This document shows, one piece after another, positions 48,505-56,908 of a DNA stretch of 64,000 bases. Position 1 is the stretch's first letter. Each line of letters opens with the position of its first letter. Under the pieces are notes generated by a model. It saw only the letters and a list, made by a program, of their open reading frames with translations. It was not told where the DNA came from and ran no database searches. Source of the DNA: Mycobacterium sp. GA-2829 (lineage in GTDB: Bacteria > Actinomycetota > Actinomycetes > Mycobacteriales > Mycobacteriaceae); contig NZ_LQIT01000002.1 in assembly GCF_001499965.1 (NCBI RefSeq), positions 1 to 64,000 of the forward strand, in the 5' to 3' direction. The position numbers were made by a program, and so were the translations under genes.

Positions 48505-49050
48505 ATGTCGGAGAACTGGTCGGCGGCCGGGGTGCTGCTCGCCGCGGGCGCGGGGGTCCGGTTCGGGATGCCCAAAGTGCTTGCGCACGAGGGGGACTGG
48601 TTACGCCGCGCGGTCGACGCGTTGGCCGGGGGCGGCTGCGACGACGTAATCGTGGTGCTCGGTGCGGCCGTCGTGGAGGTGCCTGCGCCCGCGCGTGCGG
48701 TGATCGCCACCGACTGGCGTGACGGTCTGAGCGCATCGGTGCGGGCGGGCGTCACCGCCGTCGGCGCCGCCGACGCGGTGGCACTGCACATCGTCGACAC
48801 TCCCGACGTCGGCGCGGACGTGGTGCGCCGCGTGCTCACCGCCGCACGCTCGGCACCGAGCGGTATCGCGCGGGCGAGCTATCACGGCAGACCCGGTCAC
48901 CCGGTGGTGGTGGCGCGCAGGCACTGGCCTGCGCTGCTGGCATCGCTGTCCGGCGACGACGGCGCGCGGTGGTTCCTGCGCGGCCGTGCCGACGTGGTGG
49001 TCGTGGAGTGCGGTGACCTCGCCTCCGGCGTCGACATCGACGAGGCCTGA
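48505..49050 (+). CDS. MobA/MocA-like nucleotidyltransferase
   Basis: 181 residues. The N-terminal LLAAGAGVRFGMPKVLAHEGDWL is the LAAGxxxRxGxPK nucleotide-binding motif of MobA-like NTP transferases. VDTPDVGADVVRRVL, with its aspartate, is the metal-binding strand, and YHGRPGHPVVVARRHWPALL is the substrate part. The closest activity is molybdopterin cytidylyltransferase (MocA), which readies the cofactor for xanthine-oxidase-type enzymes; NarG instead needs the guanine form from MobA. No partner gene is adjacent, so the substrate stays open. Confidence 0.75.
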   Translation: MSENWSAAGVLLAAGAGVRFGMPKVLAHEGDWLRRAVDALAGGGCDDVIVVLGAAVVEVPAPARAVIATDWRDGLSASVRAGVTAVGAADAVALHIVDTPDVGADVVRRVLTAARSAPSGIARASYHGRPGHPVVVARRHWPALLASLSGDDGARWFLRGRADVVVVECGDLASGVDIDEA

Positions 49051-49056
49051 CTGTGC

Positions 49057-49374
49057 TCAGCCGCCGAGGGCGCAGGCGAATCGGCGCACCGCATCCGTCG
49101 CGGCCGTCGCGGCGTCCTCATGGCCGGTGCGGGCACGGGAGGTGATCTCCGCGGTGGCCGGATTCAGCGCGACCTCGGCGAGCATCTCGCCGGTGGTCGG
49201 CTCGCACACCGCCCAGGTGTACCGGACGTCACCCGCCCAGTCGCCGGCCGCGCGCGCCACGTAATCGGGACCGTCCTCGCCGAGATCGCGCAGCGCAGGA
49301 CCGTCGTCCATGAGCGCATCGGCGCGCAGCGCCCGCAGATACCAGGCGCCCGCGTTGATCTCGATCGGTTCCAT
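49057..49374 (-). CDS. Small hypothetical protein, GNAT-like start
   Basis: 105 residues from ATG 49374. The N terminus, [29 protein letters not shown], resembles the first strand and helix of GNAT acetyltransferases, and it continues with [21 protein letters not shown]. The second half of a GNAT domain is missing: the acetyl-CoA loop is absent and the protein ends with [12 protein letters not shown]. It may be a stand-alone half-domain or a shortened gene. Codon use is normal for the genome. Function unknown. Confidence 0.6.
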   Translation of the reverse strand: MEPIEINAGAWYLRALRADALMDDGPALRDLGEDGPDYVARAAGDWAGDVRYTWAVCEPTTGEMLAEVALNPATAEITSRARTGHEDAATAATDAVRRFACALGG

Positions 49375-49474
49375 GGGTGTGCACTGTAGTGATCGCGGGA
49401 TTAAGTTCCCGGGGTGGCGACGTTGCCGCTCACGCCGCGGACACACCGACGGCCCACCCAGCGAAGGAGTGAGT

Positions 49475-50299
49475 ATGCCCAGCATCACCACCGACGACGG
49501 CGTCGAGATCTTCTACAAGGACTGGGGTTCGGGCCGACCGATCGTGTTCAGTCACGGCTGGCCGCTCTCGGCCGACGACTGGGACACCCAGATGTTGTTC
49601 TTCCTGCACCAGGGCTACCGGGTGATCGCGCACGACCGGCGCGGGCACGGCCGGTCCACGCAGGTCGCCGACGGACACGACATGGACCACTACGCCGACG
49701 ATCTGGCGGCGCTGGTGCGCCACCTCGACCTCCGCGACGCCATCCATGTCGGGCACTCCACCGGCGGTGGGGAAGTGGCGCACTATCTGGCCCGGCACGG
49801 CGAGGACCGCGCAGCCAAGGCGGTCCTCATCAGCGCGGTGCCGCCGCTCATGGTCCAGACCGAGAGCAACCCGGGCGGCCTGCCCAAGTCGGTGTTCGAC
49901 GATCTGCAGGCGCAACTCGCGGCCAACCGGTCGGAGTTCTACCGGGCACTGCCGTCGGGGCCGTTCTACGGTTTCAACCGACCCGGCGTCGAACCGTCGG
50001 AGGCGATCATCGCGAACTGGTGGCGCCAGGGCATGATGGGCGGCGCCAAGGCGCACTACGACGGCATCGTCGCGTTCTCGCAGACCGACTTCACCGACGA
50101 CCTGAAGAAGATCACGATCCCCGTGCTAGTGATGCACGGCGACGACGATCAGATCGTGCCGTACGAGGACTCCGGGCCGCTGTCGGCGGAGCTGCTGGCC
50201 AACGGCACGCTGAAGACCTACGCCGGCTTCCCGCACGGGATGCCGACCACGCAGGCCGACACCATCAACGCCGATCTGCTGGAGTTCATCCGCTCCTGA
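49475..50299 (+). CDS. Non-haem chloroperoxidase-type alpha/beta-hydrolase
   Basis: 274 residues. Strand 3 and oxyanion loop: [18 protein letters not shown]. Nucleophile elbow [17 protein letters not shown] with Ser at about 97. The acid is in [11 protein letters not shown] and the histidine in [14 protein letters not shown] and [15 protein letters not shown] are typical of the bromoperoxidase/arylesterase branch, which forms peracids from acetate and hydrogen peroxide in vitro and often acts as an esterase. Start after GCGAAGGAGTGAGT. It is convergent with the GntR gene 3 bp away. Confidence 0.88.
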   Translation: MPSITTDDGVEIFYKDWGSGRPIVFSHGWPLSADDWDTQMLFFLHQGYRVIAHDRRGHGRSTQVADGHDMDHYADDLAALVRHLDLRDAIHVGHSTGGGEVAHYLARHGEDRAAKAVLISAVPPLMVQTESNPGGLPKSVFDDLQAQLAANRSEFYRALPSGPFYGFNRPGVEPSEAIIANWWRQGMMGGAKAHYDGIVAFSQTDFTDDLKKITIPVLVMHGDDDQIVPYEDSGPLSAELLANGTLKTYAGFPHGMPTTQADTINADLLEFIRS

Positions 50300-50302
50300 G
50301 GA

Positions 50303-51016
50303 TCAGCGGTCGACGAGCAACGCCTCGAAGGCCACCCGATCGCCGCGGTACAGCGCGCGCACCAACTCGATCGGGTGGTCGGCGGCGTCGACAGTGCGCC
50401 GGTTGAGCATCAGCACCGGCATGGCCGTGGTGGTGCCGAGAAGGGCCGCTTCGCGCGGGGAGGGCAACGCGGTCTCCACCCGTTCGACCGCGGCGGCGAA
50501 CTCGACACCGGATGCCCGGAGCGCCGCGTAGAGGGAGGTGGTGGGGTCGAACGTGTTCCGCAGCCACCCGAACCGCTGCACCGACAGGAACGTGCTCTCC
50601 AGTCCGATGCGGTCACCGTCGGCGAGCAGTATCCGCTCGAGTTGCATCACCTTCGCGCCGCGCCGCACATCGAGTGCGGCCGCGAGTTCGGTGTCCGCGC
50701 GCAGATCGTCCCACGACACCAGCACTCGGCCGGGTGTGCGACCCATCCGCACCGCACCCTCGGTGTAGGACTTCAGCGAAAGCGGCTGCACGAGTTTCGG
50801 TTTCGCGATGACGGTGCCGCGCCCGCGACGCTCGACCCGACCCTCGATCATTAGTTCGTGCATGGCCTGGCGCACGGTCTCACGCGCGACCCCGAACCGC
50901 ACCGCGAGGTCTCGTTCGGCCGGAACCGCGTCGCCGACGTCGAGGCCGGTCAGCAGTGCGTCGAGTTCGGTGCGCACCAGATGGGTTTTCGGCGCGCGTG
51001 CCTGCTGGGCCGTCAT
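50303..51016 (-). CDS. GntR/HutC-family regulator of the phosphonate cluster
   Basis: 237 residues. The winged helix is seen as VPAERDLAVRFGVARETVRQAMHELMIEGRVERRGRGTVIA. It is followed by a UTRA ligand-binding domain (LESTFLSVQRF..., PVLMLNRRTVDAADHPIELVRALYRGDRVAF). Regulators of this group often sense the substrate or product of their operon and bind TGGT-N4-ACCA palindromes. Two such sites are in the neighbouring promoter regions. It overlaps the HD-domain gene upstream (ATGA), so both are made from one mRNA. Confidence 0.9.
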   Translation of the reverse strand: MTAQQARAPKTHLVRTELDALLTGLDVGDAVPAERDLAVRFGVARETVRQAMHELMIEGRVERRGRGTVIAKPKLVQPLSLKSYTEGAVRMGRTPGRVLVSWDDLRADTELAAALDVRRGAKVMQLERILLADGDRIGLESTFLSVQRFGWLRNTFDPTTSLYAALRASGVEFAAAVERVETALPSPREAALLGTTTAMPVLMLNRRTVDAADHPIELVRALYRGDRVAFEALLVDR

Positions 51017-51549
51017 GCGCCGGAGGCTCTGTGCGCGTTGCCGATCCGTTCGGCCAGGGCCACCACGGTCGCCATGTCCAGTCCCCGCGCGCCGGGGTCC
51101 TTGGCGGCGTCGTCGTAACGGCGCAACCGCAGTGCGTCGGGCCACCACGGATGGTCGCCCCATCCGTCCTCCACGGCGGCTCCGCCCTGACGCCGCAGCG
51201 AGGCGATCGAGACATCGGACAGCCCGTCGGCGTAACCGGCTTCGGTCGCGGCGAGATGGCGTTTGGCGGCGACGTGGGCGCCGGCCAGCCAGCCCACCCG
51301 CGCCCCGAACCGCGGCGTGAGCCACTCGCGCGCGAGGCGGTCATGGGCGGCGGACCGCCCGGCCAGGAGCGGGCTGTGCCCGATGTCGTGCAGCGCCGCG
51401 GCGAGCACGAGTTCATCGTCCGCGCCGTCGTCGAGGGCGCGTGCCGCCGACTGAAGCGCATGGTCGAGTTCGTCGACGGCCAGTTCGTCCCACACGCCGC
51501 GCAGGGATTCGAGAAGGGTGGTGGTCTGTTCCCGGATGGACACGGGCAC
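51013..51549 (-). CDS. HD-domain oxygenase of the PhnZ/TmpB type
   Basis: 178 residues. Metal-binding residues of a mixed-valent diiron HD oxygenase can be matched: ELDHALQSA, the HD motif AAALHDIGHSP, a histidine in GAHVAAKRHL, and the late aspartate in RLRRYDDAAK. Further sequences YADGLSDVSIASLRRQGG are family-typical. PhnZ cuts the C-P bond of hydroxylated 2-aminoethylphosphonate with O2. No PhnY-type hydroxylase is in the window, so the substrate may differ or may come from another locus. The GTG at 51549 is 14 bp from a GntR operator. Confidence 0.8.
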   Translation of the reverse strand: MPVSIREQTTTLLESLRGVWDELAVDELDHALQSAARALDDGADDELVLAAALHDIGHSPLLAGRSAAHDRLAREWLTPRFGARVGWLAGAHVAAKRHLAATEAGYADGLSDVSIASLRRQGGAAVEDGWGDHPWWPDALRLRRYDDAAKDPGARGLDMATVVALAERIGNAHRASGA

Positions 51550-51562
51550 AGGGTAACAACAG

Positions 51563-51578
51563 ATTGGTCTGTACCAAT
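51563..51578. promoter_or_regulatory. GntR operator 1 (divergent promoter region)
   Basis: ATTGGTCTGTACCAAT: perfect 6-bp arms with a 4-bp centre, the classic HutC/NagR/DasR-type site. It lies between the gntR-HD unit and the FAD enzyme gene and can control both. Confidence 0.75.
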
Positions 51579-51653
51579 GCTTCGTTCTCCGTTCACCTTT
51601 CGATCACCTTCGGGCCGCGAACCGGTCGCCGGACGTCAGAAAGGTGCGTGCCC

Positions 51654-52769
51654 ATGCGGGTCAACATCATCGGCGGCGGCATCCTCGGCACCACCCATGC
51701 CTGGGAAGCCGTCCGCCGGGGTCATCAGGTCGTCCACTTCGAGCGGGAACCGGAAGCGCGCGGCGCGACGGTGCGCAACTTCGGGTTGGTGTGGGTATCC
51801 GGGCGCACCGGCGGCGAACTCGACGCCGCACTGCGCGCCCGTGAACTCTGGGAGGAGCTCGGGGCGGCGGTACCCGGTATCGGATTCCGCGCCAACGGGT
51901 CGCTGACCCTGTTGCGCACGCCTGCGGAGGTCGCGGTCGCGGAGGAGGTCGCCGCGCGGCCCGACGCCGCGGCCCGGGGTTTCGCCGTCGTCGACGCCGA
52001 ACAGGCCCGCGCGGTGAACCCGGCGCTGCGAGGAAAGTTCCTTGCCGCGCTGGCGTGTTCGAAAGACGCCACCGTGGAGTCCCGGCAGGCACTGCCCGCG
52101 ATGCGCGCACATCTGGCCGCGTCGGGAAGGTACACGTTCCTGCCGTCCACCGAGGCGCGCGTCGTGGACGCGCATGGGGTGCGCGACGACCACGGCCGCC
52201 GCCACGACGCCGACTGCGTCGTCGTGTGTGCCGGCGCGGCGCACGGCGGGCTGGTCCGCGAACTCGCGGGCGAGCTGCCGGTGCGCCGGGTGCGGCTGCA
52301 GATGATGCAGACCGCGCCGCTGGGCGAGCCGCTGACCACCTCGATCGCCGACGGCGACAGCATGCGCTACTACCCGGGTTTCGCCGGTGCGGCGGTCGAC
52401 ACCCTCACCCGCACTCAGCCGCAGGATCCGGTCGCCGAACAGCACCACATGCAGCTGCTCTGCGTACAGCGCGTCCACGGCGGTCTCACCATCGGCGACA
52501 CCCACGAATACACCGAACCGTTCACCTTCGACGTGTCCGAAGACCCGTACGCCTACCTCGCCGGGCTCGTCGAGGAACTGCTGGGCCGCGCGTTGCCGCC
52601 GGTCCGGCGACGGTGGGCAGGGGTCTACAGCCAGTGCGTCGACCCCGGCGAGCTGGTGTGCCGCCGGTCGCCCGACCCCGCCGTGCACGTGGTGACCGGA
52701 CCCGGTGGCCGCGGGATGACGCTCGGGCCTGCGATCGCCGAGCAGACGGCTGCACTACTCGGCTGGTGA
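51654..52769 (+). CDS. FAD-dependent amine oxidoreductase linked to phosphonate use (TIGR03364/PbfC type)
   Basis: 371 residues. DAO-fold enzyme with the dinucleotide-binding motif IIGGGILGTTHAWEAVRRGHQVVHFERE, RNFGLVWVSGR, and the C-terminal FAD motif VVTGPGGRGMTLGPAIAEQ. Proteins of this family are found beside phosphonatase-like HAD proteins and phosphonate transporters. Relatives (PbfC) are reported to oxidise 2-aminoethylphosphonate, and better its N-methyl form, to phosphonoacetaldehyde. The next gene encodes the enzyme that could cut that product. The start follows AGAAAGGTG; GntR operator 1 lies 76 bp upstream. Confidence 0.85.
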   Translation: MRVNIIGGGILGTTHAWEAVRRGHQVVHFEREPEARGATVRNFGLVWVSGRTGGELDAALRARELWEELGAAVPGIGFRANGSLTLLRTPAEVAVAEEVAARPDAAARGFAVVDAEQARAVNPALRGKFLAALACSKDATVESRQALPAMRAHLAASGRYTFLPSTEARVVDAHGVRDDHGRRHDADCVVVCAGAAHGGLVRELAGELPVRRVRLQMMQTAPLGEPLTTSIADGDSMRYYPGFAGAAVDTLTRTQPQDPVAEQHHMQLLCVQRVHGGLTIGDTHEYTEPFTFDVSEDPYAYLAGLVEELLGRALPPVRRRWAGVYSQCVDPGELVCRRSPDPAVHVVTGPGGRGMTLGPAIAEQTAALLGW

Positions 52770-52784
52770 TTGGTATAGACCGAT
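52769..52784. promoter_or_regulatory. GntR operator 2
   Basis: ATTGGTATAGACCGAT matches operator 1 with one arm mismatch. It begins on the last base of the FAD gene stop codon and is 73 bp before the phosphonatase gene, so the downstream genes probably have a second, GntR-controlled promoter. Confidence 0.65.
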
Positions 52785-52857
52785 CCGACGGCAGCTGTTC
52801 ACCGGCCGTTTCGATAGGCGGAAGACATTGGACCACAACACATCAGAAAGTGACTGC

Positions 52858-53526
52858 ATGCGTACAGAACTCGTCGTCCTCGACATGGCGGGCACCACGG
52901 TTCGCGATGACGGGCTCGTGATCCGCGCCTTCGACGAGGCCGCGACGGCCGTCGGCGTCCCGGAGGACGGCCCCGAACGCGACAACGCCCGCCGCTATGT
53001 GTTCGACACCATGGGGCAGTCGAAGATCGAGGTCTTCCGCGCCCTGTTCGGCACCGAGGACCGGGCCCGCGAGGCCAACACCGCCTTCGAGAAGGCCTAC
53101 GAGCACTACGTCGACGGCGGCGTGCATCCGATCGACGGTGCCGCGGAGGCGATCTCGACGCTGCGCGGCGCCGGCGTCCGGGTGGCACTGTCCACCGGAT
53201 TCAGTCCGGCCACCCAGCACCGCATCCTCACCGCACTGGGCTGGTCCGCGATCGCCGATCTCGTGCTCGCTCCCGGACCCGGCGTGCGCGGCCGGCCCTA
53301 CCCAGACCTCGTGCTCACCGCGCTGATGCAGGCCGGCGTCGACGACGTCCGCGGGGTCGCCGTGGTCGGCGACACGTCGAACGACATCGTCAGCGGGCTG
53401 CGGGCCGGCGCGGGCCTCGTCGCCGGTGTGCTCACCGGCGCCCACGACGAAGCCGCGCTGCGCGCCGCGGGCGCCACGCACGTCCTCGACTCCGTCGCAC
53501 AGCTCCCCGAACTCCTGCTCACCTGA
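52858..53526 (+). CDS. Phosphonatase-like HAD hydrolase (PhnX-like)
   Basis: 222 residues. HAD motif I reads VVLDMAGTTVRDDG, with the DMAGTT form that separates phosphonatases from other HAD enzymes. The cap has MGQSKIEVFRAL with the lysine that forms a Schiff base with phosphonoacetaldehyde in PhnX. Motif II is STGFSP and motif III/IV VVGDTSNDIVSGLRAGA. The expected reaction is phosphonoacetaldehyde to acetaldehyde and phosphate. Family TIGR03351 is regularly linked with the preceding FAD enzyme. ATG 52858 has the SD AGAAAG. Confidence 0.87.
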   Translation: MRTELVVLDMAGTTVRDDGLVIRAFDEAATAVGVPEDGPERDNARRYVFDTMGQSKIEVFRALFGTEDRAREANTAFEKAYEHYVDGGVHPIDGAAEAISTLRGAGVRVALSTGFSPATQHRILTALGWSAIADLVLAPGPGVRGRPYPDLVLTALMQAGVDDVRGVAVVGDTSNDIVSGLRAGAGLVAGVLTGAHDEAALRAAGATHVLDSVAQLPELLLT

Positions 53527-53549
53527 AACCTCGAAAAGGATTGCCGACC

Positions 53550-54512
53550 ATGCTCTCTCGCCGTATACCCTTTGCCGTCGGGGCCGCCTGTGCCGCAGGT
53601 GCCCTGGTGCTCTCCGGCTGCTCGGGTCCCGAGACCACCTCGAACGACAACGGGTTTCCCGACACGATCACGCTGGCCGCCGTACCCGCCGAGAACTCCG
53701 CCGACATGCGCGCCAGTTACGACCCGCTGATCGCCCTGCTGGAGAAGGAGACCGGCGCCAGGATCGAGTTCGTCCAGGCCTCCGATTACGCCGGAGTCGT
53801 GGAGGGGATGATCGCCGACAACGTCGACCTCGCATTCTTCGGGCCGTTCGCCTACGTGGTGGCCGGGCTCAACGGCGCCCACCTCACCCCGCTCGGCGCC
53901 GTCATCGAGGAGGAGGGCGCCGAACCGGGTTACCAGTCCTACGGTCTGGCGCGCTCCGACAACGCGGCGGTCAACGGTCTCACCGACTTCACAGGCAAGA
54001 AGGTCTGTTTCGTCGACCCCGGCTCCACCTCGGGATTCCTGTACCCGACCGCGGGTCTGATCGAGGCCGGCGTGATCGCATCAGGTTCGGAGGCCGACAT
54101 CTCCAAGGCGATGACACCGATCTACGCGGGCGGGCACGACGCCTCCGCGCTGGCCATCAAGAACGGCGACTGTGACGCAGGCTTCGCGTTCGACAGCATG
54201 GTCGACGAAACCATGGTCGAAAAGAGTGATCTCGCGCCCGGCGACCTGAAGACCGTGTGGAAGTCGGAGATGATCGCCGGATCGGTGTTCGCGGCCAACG
54301 ATTCGCTCGGCGCCGAGACCATCGACAAGCTCGAGACCATCTTCACCGAGAAGGCCAACGGAAACGTGATGGCCGCCGAGGGCTTCTGCGAGGGCGACGG
54401 CTGCCTGATCACCGACGAACGCGCCTGGGGTGTGGTGCCGGTCGACGACTCGGCCTACGACGGGGTGCGCAAGGTCTGCGAGGTCACCGGATCCGAGAAG
54501 TGCAAGGCCTGA
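53550..54512 (+). CDS. phnD: Phosphonate ABC transporter, substrate-binding lipoprotein
   Basis: 320 residues. Lipoprotein signal peptide with lipobox LVLSGCSG (Cys at about 24). The mature part has the PhnD pattern: TITLAAVPAENSADMRASYDPLIALLEKETGARIEF, VDLAFFGPFAYVVAG, and GKKVCFVDPGSTSGFLYP, which contacts the phosphonate group. Extra cysteine pairs near the C terminus (FCEGDGC) may form a disulfide. It delivers phosphonate, phosphite or phosphate to PhnCE; the catabolic genes make aminoethylphosphonate-type substrates likely. Start at ATG 53550 after AAAAGGA. Confidence 0.92.
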   Translation: MLSRRIPFAVGAACAAGALVLSGCSGPETTSNDNGFPDTITLAAVPAENSADMRASYDPLIALLEKETGARIEFVQASDYAGVVEGMIADNVDLAFFGPFAYVVAGLNGAHLTPLGAVIEEEGAEPGYQSYGLARSDNAAVNGLTDFTGKKVCFVDPGSTSGFLYPTAGLIEAGVIASGSEADISKAMTPIYAGGHDASALAIKNGDCDAGFAFDSMVDETMVEKSDLAPGDLKTVWKSEMIAGSVFAANDSLGAETIDKLETIFTEKANGNVMAAEGFCEGDGCLITDERAWGVVPVDDSAYDGVRKVCEVTGSEKCKA

Positions 54513-54515
54513 CCG

Positions 54516-55322
54516 GTGGACCCCGACCAGACGGTCGCCGGCGACGACGTGGTCGTCGCCGTGCGCGACGTCAGCAAGCGCTTCGGTGACACGCTCGCCC
54601 TCGACGACGTGTCCCTCGACGTGCACCGCAGCGAAATGCTGGTGCTGCTGGGGCTTTCCGGCTCCGGCAAGTCGACCCTGCTGCGGTGCCTCAACGGGCT
54701 GCACCCGGTCTCGTCGGGTCAGATCAACGTCGGCGGGACACGGGTGGACACCGCGACGCAGGCCGAGCTGCGGGCGTTGCGCCGCCGGGTCGGTTTCGTC
54801 TTCCAGCAGTTCAACCTCGTCGGCAGGCTCAGCTGCCTGGAGAACGTGCTCATCGGCGGTCTCGGCCGGTTGCGCCTGCCGCGCTACGGCGCACTGACCT
54901 ATCCACGCACCATGCGGGAGACCGCCCTCGGCCATCTCGACCGGGTCGGCCTGGCCGACTTCGCCGACCGGCGCGCCGACACGCTCTCCGGCGGTCAGCA
55001 GCAGCGGGTGGCGATCGCGCGCACGCTGATGCAGCGGCCCGCGCTGCTGCTCGCCGACGAACCGGTCGCCTCGCTGGACCCGGAGAACGCCGGGGTGGTC
55101 ATGGATCTGCTGTTCCGCGTGTGTATCGAGGAGAAGCTCACCGTGGTGTGCACGCTGCATCAGGTGGACCTCGCGCTGGGCTGGGCGCACCGGCTGGTCG
55201 GACTGCGCAACGGGCGCAAGGTGCTCGACCGGCCCGCGGTGGGGATGAACCGCGAGGACGTGCTGGGAATCTACCGCCGGGTCGATCCGTCGGACACCGA
55301 CGTGGCGACCAGGTTGGCGTGA
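54516..55322 (+). CDS. phnC: Phosphonate ABC transporter, ATP-binding protein
   Basis: 268 residues from a GTG three bases after the phnD stop. Walker A GLSGSGKS, Q-loop FVFQQFNLVGRLSCLENVLIGGLG (characteristic of PhnC), ABC signature LSGGQQQRVAIAR, Walker B LLLADEPVASLD, and the switch histidine in CTLHQVDLA. It powers uptake together with PhnE. Stop overlaps the phnE GTG. Confidence 0.94.
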   Translation: MDPDQTVAGDDVVVAVRDVSKRFGDTLALDDVSLDVHRSEMLVLLGLSGSGKSTLLRCLNGLHPVSSGQINVGGTRVDTATQAELRALRRRVGFVFQQFNLVGRLSCLENVLIGGLGRLRLPRYGALTYPRTMRETALGHLDRVGLADFADRRADTLSGGQQQRVAIARTLMQRPALLLADEPVASLDPENAGVVMDLLFRVCIEEKLTVVCTLHQVDLALGWAHRLVGLRNGRKVLDRPAVGMNREDVLGIYRRVDPSDTDVATRLA

Positions 55323-56908
55323 ACACCGCACTGGCGCAACAGGATCGGGACGCCGAGCCGACGCGGCGGTTGCCGGCGCCCGGGCCGGTGCAGTGGGTGG
55401 CGATCGGCGCGGTGCTCGCGACGCTGGCCGGTGCGTGGTACATCGGCTTCGCACCCGCCGCGTTGTTCGACGGGCTCGACGAGGTCGCGCGGCTGATCGG
55501 ACGGATGTTGCCGCCCCGCCTCGACGACCCCGGCCGCATCGGTGGGCTCGCGGTCGAAACGCTGCTGATGGCCGTGCTCGGCACGGTGCTCGCCGCGATC
55601 GCGTCGGCGCCGCTGGCGTTCCTGGCCGCCCGCAACACCACCCCGCACCCCGTCGTGCACACCGTCGCCCGGGCGGTCATCACGTTCTGCCGCGCGATGC
55701 CGGACCTGCTGTTCGCGGTGCTGTTCGTCCGCGCGCTGGGCATCGGTGTGCTGCCGGGCATCCTGGCGCTTGCCCTGCATTCGATCGGGATGCTGGGCAA
55801 GCTGTTCGCCGACGCGATCGAACAGAGCGATCCCGGTCCGCGCGAAGCGGTCCGCAGCACCGGCGCCGGCTACGTGCGTGAGATGGTCAATGCCGTTCTA
55901 CCGCAAGTCGTTCCGGCGTGGATCGGGGCGTTCGTCTACCGCATCGACATCAACCTGCGGATGTCGGTGGTGCTCGGCTTCGTCGGGGCGGGCGGGATCG
56001 GTTTCGCACTGCAGGACGCATTGCGCGGTCTGGTGTACCCCCGGGCGCTGGGCATCGTGCTGGTCATCCTCGCGATCATCGCCGCGATGGAGGTGGTCGC
56101 GGTCGGGGTGCGGCGGGTGCTGCTCACCCCGTCGGCGTCGAATCCGCGCCGCGACCGTGCCGCGCGGATGGCGATGAGCGGTGTGCTCGCCGGCGCCACC
56201 GTCGCCGCCCTCGTCGTGCTCGAGATCGACCCGTGGGAGCTGGTGACCTGGATCGGTCCGTCGCTCGAGGTGTTCGCCCGCATGGTGCCGCCGGACTTCG
56301 GTGCGGTGGGCACGGACCTGATCGACGCGGCGGTGCAGACCGTCGCCATCGGCGTGGTGGCGACGGCGATCGGTGTCGTGCTGTCGATCCCGGTGGGTCT
56401 GCTGGCGGCACGCAACGTCACCCCGCACCCGTGGTGCTACTGGCCCGCCCGCGCGTGGATCGTGGTGATCCGCGCGGTGCCGGAGCTGATCCTGGCGGTG
56501 GTCTTCGTCGCCGCGCTCGGCCTCGGCCCGGTCGCGGGTACGTGCGCGCTGGCGCTCGGATCCATCGGCTTCCTGGCCAAACTGGTCGCCGACGCCGTCG
56601 AGGAGATCGACCCCGGCCCGATGGAGGCCGTGCGGTCGGTCGGCGGCGGTTGGTGGAAGACGCTGTTCGCCGCGGTCGTCCCGCAGTCGATGCCCGCCAT
56701 GGTCGGGTCGAGCCTCTACCTGCTCGACGTCAACATCCGCACGTCCACGATCCTCGGCATCGTCGGGGCGGGTGGCATCGGATATCTGCTGTTCGAGTCG
56801 ATCCGCACACTGAACTTCGACGTGGCGGGCGCGATCGTGCTGGTGGTGTTCGTCGTGGTCTACGCGATCGAGAGGTTGTCCGGGTGGATCCGCGCACGCC
56901 TGGTGTGA
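55319..56908 (+). CDS. phnE: Phosphonate ABC transporter permease, two PhnE domains in one chain
   Basis: 529 residues. Two tandem permease domains are seen, each with about 6 membrane segments and an EAA-type loop. The first loop is FADAIEQSDPGPREAVRSTGAGYVREM and the second VADAVEEIDPGPMEAVRSVGGGWWKTL. Each also has LGFVGAGGIGF or LGIVGAGGIGY after it. Most PhnE transporters are homodimers or use separate PhnE1 and PhnE2; here the two are fused, so the pore forms in one polypeptide. GTGA overlap with phnC before and with the dehydrogenase after. Confidence 0.93.
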   Translation: MNTALAQQDRDAEPTRRLPAPGPVQWVAIGAVLATLAGAWYIGFAPAALFDGLDEVARLIGRMLPPRLDDPGRIGGLAVETLLMAVLGTVLAAIASAPLAFLAARNTTPHPVVHTVARAVITFCRAMPDLLFAVLFVRALGIGVLPGILALALHSIGMLGKLFADAIEQSDPGPREAVRSTGAGYVREMVNAVLPQVVPAWIGAFVYRIDINLRMSVVLGFVGAGGIGFALQDALRGLVYPRALGIVLVILAIIAAMEVVAVGVRRVLLTPSASNPRRDRAARMAMSGVLAGATVAALVVLEIDPWELVTWIGPSLEVFARMVPPDFGAVGTDLIDAAVQTVAIGVVATAIGVVLSIPVGLLAARNVTPHPWCYWPARAWIVVIRAVPELILAVVFVAALGLGPVAGTCALALGSIGFLAKLVADAVEEIDPGPMEAVRSVGGGWWKTLFAAVVPQSMPAMVGSSLYLLDVNIRTSTILGIVGAGGIGYLLFESIRTLNFDVAGAIVLVVFVVVYAIERLSGWIRARLV

